From: JAATGI01 sp050729815
Lineage (GTDB): Bacteria; Pseudomonadota; Alphaproteobacteria; ATCC43930; CGMCC-115725
Assembly (NCBI GenBank): GCA_050729815.1
Contig: JBOHLV010000146.1
Span: 1 to 25,400 of the forward strand
DNA length: 25,400 bases
Direction: 5' to 3'
In this document: positions 1 through 6,811 of the stretch, one piece after another
How positions within the stretch are numbered: the stretch's first letter is position 1
How the letters are laid out: each line of letters opens with the position of its first letter
The notes under the pieces: model-generated
The model's input: only the letters and a program-made list of their open reading frames with translations
Database searches by the model: none
Told to the model about the DNA's origin: nothing
Translations under genes and position numbers: made by a program

Positions 1-158
1 CAGAGGCCCGCGCCGCCGCGACAGCGGGGCAGGCGCTTGATTCGGGCTTCACCATCGCGAGCCGTCTCGCCGTGCTGGTATCGTCGCATCCGACCTATGT
101 CGCGCAAATGGCCCGCATCCTCGACGCCATGCGCCAGGCCGGGGTGCCGGAGGGATGA
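1..158 (+). CDS. C-terminal end of an unrecognised protein (partial)
   Basis: The frame that starts at base 3 is open from the window edge to a TGA at 156-158 and gives about 51 residues, ending in LDAMRQAGVPEG. The tail is Ala-rich and probably helical, with a stretch TIASRLAVLVSSHPTYVAQM. I do not recognise the family and no motif identifies it. The gene converges on moeA with only 3 bases between the two stop codons, so there is no room for a separate terminator. The coding call rests on the open frame and its fit against moeA; the start lies outside the window. Confidence 0.5.
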   Translation, partial: EARAAATAGQALDSGFTIASRLAVLVSSHPTYVAQMARILDAMRQAGVPEG

Positions 159-161
159 GCC

Positions 162-1376
162 TCAGAGCGGCACGGGATCGCCGGCGAGGAGCATGATCTC
201 CACCGTGTCGCCGGCCGCTGCGGCGGGCGCGTGGGGCGGCCGGACGATGAGGCAGTCGGCCGCCGCCAGCAGCGACATCATCGAGGAATCCTGTTTTTGG
301 AACGGCGTCGCTTCGAGGCTGCCGTCGACGCGGGTCGCGAGGCTCGCCCTTATATAATCCTGGCGCCGGTCGTTGGCGCCGAGCGTGGTCCCGAGCCGGG
401 CCTTCTTGAGCGGCATCGGCGCGGTATCGAGGCCGGAGAGCCGCTCGATCGCCGGCTTCAGGAACAGCATCGCGCAGACCATCGTCGAGACCGGATTGCC
501 GGGTAGGCCGATCATCGGGGTGCCGCGGAACCGCCCGACCATCAAGGGCTTTCCCGGCCGCATCGCGATCTGCCAGAAATCGAGGACGAGGCCGGCCGCG
601 CCCAGCGCGTCGCGAATGAGGTCATGCTCGCCGACCGAGGCGCCGCCGGTGGTGACGAGGAGGTCTATCCCGGTGGCGGCGGCGGCGATCTCCTGCAACG
701 CCTCGGCATTGTCGGGCGCGATCGGCAGCATCACCGGAACCCCGCCGCTTCCTTCGACGAGGGCCGCCAGGGCGAAGCCGTTGGAGCTGACGATCTGGTT
801 CTTGCCGACCGGATCGCCGGGCAGCACGACCTCGTCGCCGCTCGGCAGGATGGCAATTCGCGGCCGGCGATGGACCCGGAGCCACGGCCGGTTCATCGCC
901 GCAGCGAGGCCGACATCGCGGGCGGTGAGGCGCCGCCCGGCCTTCAGCTTCACCTCGCCCTCGCGGAAATCAAGACCGGCGGCGCGGACGTGCTTTCCGG
1001 CGATGCTTGCTTCCTTGATCACCACGGCATCGCCGTCGCGCTCGGTATCCTCCTGGATCACGATGGCGTCGGCGCCCTCTGGCAGCGGCGCGCCGGTGAA
1101 GATGCGCACCGCCTCGCCCGGGCGCAATTCATGGTCATAGGATTGCCCGGCCGGCACCGCGCCGACGAGGCGGAGCCGCGCCGGCACCGTCGCGACATCG
1201 GCGGCGCGCACGGCATAGCCATCCATCGCCGAGCCGGCGAAGGGCGGCTGGGTGCGCCGCGCCGCGACATCCTCCGCCAACACCCGGCCGAATGCCGCGC
1301 TGACCGGCACCTGTTCGGCGCCGAGCGGTTCGAGCGGCGCCAATAGCCGATCCCGTGCTTCCTCGACCGAAATCAT
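162..1376 (-). CDS. moeA: Molybdopterin molybdenumtransferase MoeA
   Basis: MoeA inserts molybdate into adenylylated molybdopterin in the last step of molybdenum-cofactor synthesis, in the cytoplasm. The 404-residue product has the usual length and the family's landmarks: SAMDGYAV near residues 49-56, TTGGASVGEHD near 242-252 (the MoCF-binding Gly-rich segment), RPGKP near 273-277, and GLPGNPVS near 290-297. The ATG start overlaps the moaC stop as ATGA (1373-1376), which suggests translational coupling and fixes the start. It is the last gene of the trpGDC-moaC-moeA operon and ends 3 bases from a converging gene. Identification is firm; the same family also includes gephyrin-like proteins, but no extra domain is present. 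Confidence 0.96.
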   Translation of the reverse strand: MISVEEARDRLLAPLEPLGAEQVPVSAAFGRVLAEDVAARRTQPPFAGSAMDGYAVRAADVATVPARLRLVGAVPAGQSYDHELRPGEAVRIFTGAPLPEGADAIVIQEDTERDGDAVVIKEASIAGKHVRAAGLDFREGEVKLKAGRRLTARDVGLAAAMNRPWLRVHRRPRIAILPSGDEVVLPGDPVGKNQIVSSNGFALAALVEGSGGVPVMLPIAPDNAEALQEIAAAATGIDLLVTTGGASVGEHDLIRDALGAAGLVLDFWQIAMRPGKPLMVGRFRGTPMIGLPGNPVSTMVCAMLFLKPAIERLSGLDTAPMPLKKARLGTTLGANDRRQDYIRASLATRVDGSLEATPFQKQDSSMMSLLAAADCLIVRPPHAPAAAAGDTVEIMLLAGDPVPL

Positions 1377-1849
1377 GTCGCGCTATAGGTCCCTGACTTG
1401 CCGCCCGCCTTGTGGAGGAGGCGGACATTCTCGATCCGCATGCCGCGATCGACCGATTTCACCATGTCATAGATGGTGAGCGCCGCGACGCTGACAGCCG
1501 TCAACGCCTCCATTTCGACGCCGGTACGGCCGGTGATCCCGACCGTCGCGGTGATGTTGACGGCGTTGCGGGCCGGATCGGGGGTGAGTTCCAGTGTCAC
1601 CGAGCTGAGCGCCAGCGGATGGCACAGCGGGATAAGGTCGGGCGTGCGCTTCGCCGCCATGATCCCGGCGAGCCGCGCCACCCCAAGCACATCGCCCTTC
1701 TTGATGCCACCGGCCTGGATGAGATCGAGCGTCGCCTTCCGCATCACGACCGAGCCCGCGGCGGTCGCGGTGCGCGCAGTCTCGGCCTTCGCCGAGACAT
1801 CGACCATGCGGGCGGCGCCGGCCGCGTCGAAATGGCTGAGCTTCTTCAT
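1373..1849 (-). CDS. moaC: Cyclic pyranopterin monophosphate synthase MoaC
   Basis: MoaC acts with the radical-SAM enzyme MoaA to turn GTP into cyclic pyranopterin monophosphate, the first stage of molybdenum-cofactor synthesis. The 158-residue protein matches the family in length and motifs: LCHPL at 75-79, GRTGVEMEALTA at 107-118, DMVKSVDRGM at 128-137 and KAGGKSG at 147-153, which carry the conserved active-site residues. It starts at an ATG overlapping the trpC stop (1846-1849) and its own stop overlaps the moeA start, so it sits inside a chain of coupled genes. MoaA, its usual partner, is not in the window. Confidence 0.97.
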   Translation of the reverse strand: MKKLSHFDAAGAARMVDVSAKAETARTATAAGSVVMRKATLDLIQAGGIKKGDVLGVARLAGIMAAKRTPDLIPLCHPLALSSVTLELTPDPARNAVNITATVGITGRTGVEMEALTAVSVAALTIYDMVKSVDRGMRIENVRLLHKAGGKSGTYSAT

Positions 1850-2640
1850 GCCGGAGCGAGGAGAGTCCGGGTCGCGGCGGCGACATCCCGTTGCCGCATC
1901 AGGCTCTCGCCGATGAGGAAGCAGTTCACCCCCGCCGCCGCCATGCGGGCAAGGTCGGCCGATGACGAAAGTCCACTTTCGGAGACCGCGAGCCGAGCAG
2001 GCGGAAGTTGCCGCACAAGTTCATCTGTCGTAGAAAGATCGACCATCAACGTCTTCAAATTCCTATTATTTATGCCGATTAGTGGTGATTTCAGAACCAG
2101 TGCCCGGCGCAGTTCCGCGGCGTCATGGACCTCAATCAGCGCATCCATGCCGAGGGCGAAGGCGGTCTCCTCGAGCGCGGCAGCATCGCGGTCGGTGAGC
2201 GACGCCAGGATCAGCAGAATGCAATCGGCGCCCCAGGCCCGTGCTTCATATACCTGATAAGGGTCGAGCATGAAGTCTTTGCGTAATAAGGGTAATGATA
2301 CCGCGCGTCTTGCCTCTTGCAGGAATTCCAGCGCGCCCTGAAATTCCGGGCCGTCGGTCAGTACGGAAAGGCAAGTGGCGCCGCCCGCCTGATAGGCCCG
2401 GGCGAGCGCCGTGACATCGAAATCATGACGAATTAGGCCCTTGCTGGGCGAGGCACGTTTAATTTCGGCGATGAGTCCGTAACCTCCCGCCGCCGTTCTT
2501 CGGCGCAGCGCCGCAAGGAACCCGCGCGGCGGGTCGGCCGCTTCGGCGCGGCGGCGCAGCTCGCCCACGGGCAGGCGCGCCTTCGCCGCGGCGATCTCTT
2601 CTCGCTTATAGGCATTGATGCGGGCGAGGGTGTCGCTCAC
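1846..2640 (-). CDS. trpC: Indole-3-glycerol phosphate synthase TrpC
   Basis: TrpC closes the ring of CdRP to make indole-3-glycerol phosphate in tryptophan synthesis. The 264-residue product is a complete single-domain enzyme with no TrpF fusion. Conserved TIM-barrel segments are present: IAEIKRASPSKG (57-68), LLRKDF (118-123), EVHDAAEL (170-177), GINNRNL (189-195) and SESGL (220-224). The start is GTG, overlapping the trpD stop as GTGA at 2637-2640. Codon use is odd for this genome: three TTA codons fall within residues 115-120, and ATA, AGG, CTA and TCT occur in residues 187-203, while neighbouring genes are strongly GC3-biased. This may mark recombination or a regulatory constraint. Confidence 0.97.
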   Translation of the reverse strand: MSDTLARINAYKREEIAAAKARLPVGELRRRAEAADPPRGFLAALRRRTAAGGYGLIAEIKRASPSKGLIRHDFDVTALARAYQAGGATCLSVLTDGPEFQGALEFLQEARRAVSLPLLRKDFMLDPYQVYEARAWGADCILLILASLTDRDAAALEETAFALGMDALIEVHDAAELRRALVLKSPLIGINNRNLKTLMVDLSTTDELVRQLPPARLAVSESGLSSSADLARMAAAGVNCFLIGESLMRQRDVAAATRTLLAPA

Positions 2641-3671
2641 GTCGCCGCGCCCCTATTGGTGATGGCGATGAGCCGGTCGAGTGCGAGTCGCGCCTTGCCG
2701 CCATCGATCGCGCCGGCGGCGAGCGCCATGCCGCCGGCGATGTCGCGCGCCCGTCCCGCGATCACCAGCGCCGCCCCGGCATTCAAGACCACCACATCGC
2801 GCAGCGGCCCCGTCTCGCCATCGAGCAGGGCGCGCAGGCGCCGGGCGTTCTGCGCCGGCTCGCCGCCCTTCAAGGCGGCGGGTGCGACCCGGGCGAGCCC
2901 GACTTCCTCCGGCGTCAGGGTGAAGGCGCGGACCCTGCCGTCCTTGAGCTCCGCCACATTGGTCGTGCCGGTGGTGGTGATCTCGTCGAGACCTTCGCCA
3001 TGGACCACCCAGGCATGCTCGCTGCCGAGCTTGCCCAGGACTTCGGCCACCGGCATCACCCATTCGGGCGCGAACACGCCGACGAGCTGGCGCCGGACCC
3101 CGGCCGGGTTGGAGAGCGGGCCCAAGAGATTGAAGATCGTTCGGGTGCCGAGCTCGACCCGGGTCGGCGCAACGTGGCGGGTGGCGCTGTGATGCCGGGG
3201 CGCCATGAGGAAGCACATGCCGCCTTCGACGAGGGCACGCTTCACCAGCGCCATGTCGCAATCGAGATTGACGCCGAGCGCGGCGAGGACATCGGCCGAG
3301 CCCGATTTCGACGAGATATTGCGGTTGCCGTGCTTTGCCACCGGCACGCCGCAGCCGGCGACGACGATCGCCGCCGCCGTCGTGATGTTGAAGCTGCCGG
3401 ACGCATCGCCGCCGGTGCCGACGGTGTCGATGGCGTCCGCCGGCGCCTCGATGGTGAGCGCCCGCGCCCGCATCGCCCGGGCGGCGCCGGTGATCTCCGC
3501 CACCGTCTCGCCGCGGACGCGAAGGCCCATCAGGAACGCCCCCATCTGCGACGGCGTGACATCGCCCGACATCATGCGATCGAAGGCGGCCGCCGCTTCA
3601 TCCTCGCCGAGGCTGTCGCCGGCGGCGATCCGCGCCAGGATCGGACGGAAGTCGGTGATGGTGACGCTCAT
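2637..3671 (-). CDS. trpD: Anthranilate phosphoribosyltransferase TrpD
   Basis: TrpD transfers the phosphoribosyl group of PRPP to anthranilate, the second committed step of tryptophan synthesis. The 344-residue product has the PRPP-binding GTGGDASGSFN at 85-95 and the KHGNRNISSKSGSADV segment at 113-128, both diagnostic. The frame stays open upstream to about 4037, but that part lies over trpG in another frame. The true start is the ATG at 3671, whose MSVTITDFRPIL begins the family's N-terminal helices and which overlaps the trpG stop as ATGA (3668-3671). TrpD is separate from TrpG here, as in most alphaproteobacteria, not fused as in enteric bacteria. Confidence 0.97.
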   Translation of the reverse strand: MSVTITDFRPILARIAAGDSLGEDEAAAAFDRMMSGDVTPSQMGAFLMGLRVRGETVAEITGAARAMRARALTIEAPADAIDTVGTGGDASGSFNITTAAAIVVAGCGVPVAKHGNRNISSKSGSADVLAALGVNLDCDMALVKRALVEGGMCFLMAPRHHSATRHVAPTRVELGTRTIFNLLGPLSNPAGVRRQLVGVFAPEWVMPVAEVLGKLGSEHAWVVHGEGLDEITTTGTTNVAELKDGRVRAFTLTPEEVGLARVAPAALKGGEPAQNARRLRALLDGETGPLRDVVVLNAGAALVIAGRARDIAGGMALAAGAIDGGKARLALDRLIAITNRGAAT

Positions 3672-4267
3672 GCCGCGCGCCCGCGTCGCGCCCGCGGCGC
3701 CTCGGCGGCCAAGGTGAGGAAGTTCTGGAGCAGGCGATGGCCGTGCGCCGAGGCGATGCTCTCGGGATGGAACTGAACGCCGTGGATCGGTAGCTCGCGA
3801 TGGGCGAGGCCCATGACGACACCGTCCTCGCTGGTCGCGGTGACGCGCAACGACGGCGGCAAGGTGTCGCCATCGACCGTCAGCGAATGATATCGAGTCG
3901 CCGGGAATGGGCTCGGCAAGCCGGCGAAGACCCCCGTACCGTCGTGGCGAATCGTGCTCACTTTTCCGTGCATCGGCGTCGGCGCGCGGACCACGCTTCC
4001 ACCCAACGACTCGCCGATCACCTGGAGGCCAAGGCACACGCCGAGGATCGGAATCCCCGCCGCCTCACGCACAAGCTCGATGCAGATTCCGGCGCGGTCG
4101 GGGGTGCCCGGCCCAGGCGATATAACGAGTCCCTCGGGATTCATCTGAAGCGCCTCGACGACGCTGAGGGCGTCGTTGCGACGCACCGTCACCTCGGCAC
4201 CGAGTTCACCGAGATAATGCCACAAATTGTATGTGAAGCTGTCGTAGTTATCGATCAGCAGGAACAT
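3668..4267 (-). CDS. trpG: Anthranilate synthase glutamine amidotransferase subunit TrpG
   Basis: This is the class I glutamine amidotransferase that feeds ammonia to TrpE for anthranilate synthesis. The 199-residue product shows the oxyanion segment PGPGTP (51-56), the nucleophile Cys78 in GVCLGLQ, and His167/Glu169 in VQFHPES, which complete the catalytic triad. The TrpG-type SLT segment (128-130) sits ahead of the triad; the enzyme could in principle also serve PabB. It is the first gene of the operon. trpE is not adjacent: the next gene upstream is divergent, so the large subunit must lie elsewhere. The Shine-Dalgarno signal is weak (AAGGGA about 11 bases before the ATG). Confidence 0.96.
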   Translation of the reverse strand: MFLLIDNYDSFTYNLWHYLGELGAEVTVRRNDALSVVEALQMNPEGLVISPGPGTPDRAGICIELVREAAGIPILGVCLGLQVIGESLGGSVVRAPTPMHGKVSTIRHDGTGVFAGLPSPFPATRYHSLTVDGDTLPPSLRVTATSEDGVVMGLAHRELPIHGVQFHPESIASAHGHRLLQNFLTLAAEAPRARRGRAA

Positions 4268-4365
4268 GACGGACGCAATCCCTTTTCCTCGCCGCGGCTT
4301 GATTTATAACAGCTTGGCGGCGGCGTGCGAAGGTTCCCGCCGCGAACTGTGGACATCTTTGCGAT

Positions 4366-4389
4366 TCCTGTTGGTAATCCTGTTGGCAA
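4366..4389. repeat. Two tandem 12-bp direct repeats in a divergent promoter region
   Basis: TCCTGTTGGTAA (4366-4377) is followed directly by TCCTGTTGGCAA (4378-4389), 11 of 12 bases identical. They lie in the 157-bp space between the divergent trpG and deacetylase starts, where they could be an operator. No known regulator site is recognised. Confidence 0.45.
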
Positions 4390-4424
4390 CCCGCCTGCGT
4401 GGTTGACTTTGAAAGGACGACGGG

Positions 4425-6377
4425 GTGGCATCGTGGGAGAGGGGAGTCCGGGCGGGTGCCATGGACGAGCAATTAGAAAACTTTGTCGGTCTTCTGAACC
4501 AACATCGCCAGACCAAGCCGGTCAGCGAAGATCTGCGCCATCTGCCGACCTGGGCGCGGCAGGCTTTGCAGGAGCTGCCCGACGCATCCCAACATGGCGC
4601 GAGCGGGCATGCACCGACACGAACGCTTGCCACCGCGCGCTTGACGAGCGGCATTGGCGGCCGATCCGATGGCGGCGACGTTGCCCTGGCCGAGCGGCCG
4701 GAATCGCTGCGGCCGGTTTCAGACTTCAAGCTGCTGAAGCCGACGCCCAACCAGGCGGAGAAACCGAAGGCGCCGATCGAGGCGGAGAAACTGAAACCGC
4801 CGGTCGAGGTGGAGAAACCGAAACCGCGCAAATCTACCCGCACTGTCGATTTTGCCGCCCTGGTGAAGGCGGCGAAGTCGCCGACCTTCGATCTCAAGGC
4901 CGTCGCCGAGGAATCGTTGTCGCGGCGACCGGATGTGCTGCCCCCCGAATCGTCGCCGTCCGACGAAGCGGCCAAGGACCCGACGCAACGCAAATACCGC
5001 CTCGTCCACATGCTGCTGCCGGCGCTGGCCCTGGCGGTGGTGGCGGCGGGCGGTGCGTGGTGGCATGCGGCGCACCGCGTCCACCCGGCGCGCGAGACGG
5101 CTGCCCTCACGCGGGGCGTCAACCAGGCGGCGGATCAGGTCGCGATCAGGAATGCGGTTCCGCCGGTGGCATCCCCCGGCAAGCTCGATCCGATAAAGGT
5201 GGTTCGGGTCGCATCCGTTGCGGCGACGAAGCCGCCGGCACCCGCGCCGACGGTCGCGGTGGCCAAACCGGTGCCGAAATCCGTGCCGATCGTCGCGGCA
5301 GTGACACCAACGCTCGCGGTGGCCAAGCCGGCACCGAAATCCGTGCCAATCGTCGCGGCAGTGACGCCACCGCCGACCGCCAACGCGAAGCCGGAACAGG
5401 TTGCCGCCGCTGCCGAGCCGCTGGCGTCGGCGCCCGATCCCAAACCCGTGCCGCCCGCCAAACCGTCTGCCAAATCGGCGACGCCCGATGTCATGGCGAC
5501 CGAGGTGCCGGGCAGGTCCCATGTCTCGCACGACACCCAGGTAGCGATGCTGACACCACCGAACTTGTCCGACATGACGGCGATACCCGAAATGTCTGAG
5601 ACGCCGCCATCGCCGCCGACGCATCAAAGCGCGAGCGAGCCTGCCTGGCTGCGCTATGCGGTACCGGCGCCGGCTTTCAATGGCGAGCCTCGGATCGCCA
5701 TCGTGATTGACGATCTCGGCCTCGACAAGCATCGCACCGCCCGCGCGATCGCCCTCGACGGTCGGGTGACGCTATCCTTTCTTGCCTATGCGAGCGATCT
5801 GCCGCAGCAGACCGCGGCGGCCCGCCAGGCCGGACATGAATTGATCGTTCATGTGCCGATGGAGCCGATCATCCGGCCGTCCTATCTCGGCCGCCCCGCG
5901 AAGACCTCATCGGCCTTCGAGCAACAGGAGATCTTGCGCCGCCTCAAGTGGGATTTGAGCCGGTTCAAGGGATATGTCGGGGTCGATAACCGCCTCGGCA
6001 GCGAGCTGTCACGAAATCAGGCGACGGCGCAAACTGTGATGACGGCGCTGAAACGGCGCGGCCTCCTGTTCCTCGATGCGCGAAGTGGCGACGCCGGCAC
6101 CGCCTTCGACGTCGCGGAACGTGTCGGGGTGCCGACCGTGGCCCGCGACGTCTTCCTCGACAATGACATCAGTTCAGTCTCCATTGAGGCTCGGCTCGCC
6201 GCGCTCGAGAAGCTGGCGAAAACCCAAGGCACGGCGATCGCCATCGGCCGTCCCCATGATCGCACCCTCGACGCGCTCACCGCCTGGATCGCGACCCTGA
6301 AATCCAAAGGAATTCAACTGGTGCCGCTCACCGCGATCGTGAAGCAGCGTGCACGCCGTCCGGTCCGGGTCAATTGA
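4425..6377 (+). CDS. Membrane-anchored divergent polysaccharide deacetylase (YibQ-like)
   Basis: The C-terminal part (about residues 421-640) is a divergent polysaccharide deacetylase domain: it opens with IAIVIDDLG, followed by a HVPMEP segment, VGVDNRLGSEL, and an IAIGRPHDRTLDAL segment near the end. Substrate and activity of this family are poorly known. The N-terminal 190 residues are cytosolic-looking and charged, with a 9-residue Glu-Lys-Pro repeat near 112-136. One transmembrane helix follows (about 194-213), then a low-complexity Pro/Ala/Lys spacer, so the catalytic domain is probably periplasmic. The spacer contains two 20-residue repeats (276-315). The GTG at 4425 is chosen because AAAGGA lies 7 bases upstream; an in-frame ATG at 4461 is the alternative. 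Total length (650) is long for the family because of the anchor and spacer. Confidence 0.88.
   Translation: MASWERGVRAGAMDEQLENFVGLLNQHRQTKPVSEDLRHLPTWARQALQELPDASQHGASGHAPTRTLATARLTSGIGGRSDGGDVALAERPESLRPVSDFKLLKPTPNQAEKPKAPIEAEKLKPPVEVEKPKPRKSTRTVDFAALVKAAKSPTFDLKAVAEESLSRRPDVLPPESSPSDEAAKDPTQRKYRLVHMLLPALALAVVAAGGAWWHAAHRVHPARETAALTRGVNQAADQVAIRNAVPPVASPGKLDPIKVVRVASVAATKPPAPAPTVAVAKPVPKSVPIVAAVTPTLAVAKPAPKSVPIVAAVTPPPTANAKPEQVAAAAEPLASAPDPKPVPPAKPSAKSATPDVMATEVPGRSHVSHDTQVAMLTPPNLSDMTAIPEMSETPPSPPTHQSASEPAWLRYAVPAPAFNGEPRIAIVIDDLGLDKHRTARAIALDGRVTLSFLAYASDLPQQTAAARQAGHELIVHVPMEPIIRPSYLGRPAKTSSAFEQQEILRRLKWDLSRFKGYVGVDNRLGSELSRNQATAQTVMTALKRRGLLFLDARSGDAGTAFDVAERVGVPTVARDVFLDNDISSVSIEARLAALEKLAKTQGTAIAIGRPHDRTLDALTAWIATLKSKGIQLVPLTAIVKQRARRPVRVN
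5250..5369 (+). repeat. 60-bp tandem repeat, two copies, inside the deacetylase gene
   Basis: Two consecutive 60-base units (5250-5309 and 5310-5369) differ at a few positions and encode two near-identical 20-residue blocks containing PKSVPIVAAVTP. They lie in the spacer between membrane anchor and deacetylase domain, where copy number could vary between strains. Confidence 0.85.
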
Positions 6378-6457
6378 TCCCGCGAGTGAGGGCGTTGTGA
6401 TCCGGGCGCGGGCGGCATCCCGGTCCTTGGTGGCGAAGACGCGCATCCGCCCAGGTA

Positions 6458-6498
6458 ATACCGCATCACGATGAGCATGACGCGTCGGGATGCGGTAT
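6458..6498. repeat. Perfect 10-bp inverted repeat with extended inner pairing
   Basis: ATACCGCATC (6458-6467) pairs with GATGCGGTAT (6489-6498) across 21 bases; after one mismatch, CGA (6469-6471) and TCG (6485-6487) continue the stem. Confidence 0.7.
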
Positions 6499-6570
6499 CG
6501 TGAGCAAGTGCGTGCGCGCGCCCTTTGGCGCGGAGCCAAGCGAGCGGACGCGAGCGCCGGCGATTGAGGT

Positions 6571-6605
6571 CCCGCCGAGCCGAACCACCGGTTCGGATCA
6601 GCGGG
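6571..6605. repeat. Hairpin with symmetric internal loop
   Basis: CCGAACC (6580-6586) and GGTTCGG (6590-6596) form a perfect 7-bp stem over a 3-base loop. A 4-by-4 internal loop separates it from an outer stem CCCGC (6571-6575) and GCGGG (6601-6605). Confidence 0.7.
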
Positions 6606-6811
6606 AGTGGGTCTAAGTCGTCCTACCTCTCGTAATCCTGGCGCGTGATCGCGCCATGGCCGCGCGCCGCGACGATTTCGGCGACAAAATCCTAGAGAAT
6701 CTCGATTATTGAGGCACCTCACTTTCGTCCTGAGCCATCGACCGTTATGATGGCGGCGCCAGGGTCGGGCCTTGATCGAATTCAAGCCCGATGCCGCAAG
6801 GGAGGCAGGGC

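Larger units (their letters stand above)
6378..6811. other. 434-bp gene-free region with four hairpins
   Basis: No gene is supported here; frames are short or overlap neighbours. The region contains four inverted repeats in about 200 bp: ATACCGCATC/GATGCGGTAT (6458-6467 and 6489-6498), CGCGCC/GGCGCG with a 4-base loop (6517-6532), CCGAACC/GGTTCGG with a 3-base loop (6580-6596) extended by CCCGC/GCGGG (6571-6605), and TGGCGCG/CGCGCCA with a 4-base loop (6639-6656). No T-run follows any of them, so they are not classic terminators. A repeat element or a structured RNA are both possible. Confidence 0.6.

Noticed and set aside
3672..4037. N-terminal extension of TrpD to 466 residues
   Set aside because: The extension lies over trpG in another frame and has no family similarity; the ATG at 3671 with ATGA overlap is the natural start.
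4268..4424. Trp leader-peptide attenuator upstream of trpG
   Set aside because: No short frame with adjacent Trp codons and no terminator-antiterminator pair was visible on the minus strand.
6571..6605. tRNA-like T-arm from GGTTCGGATC
   Set aside because: No acceptor, D or anticodon arms can be built around it.
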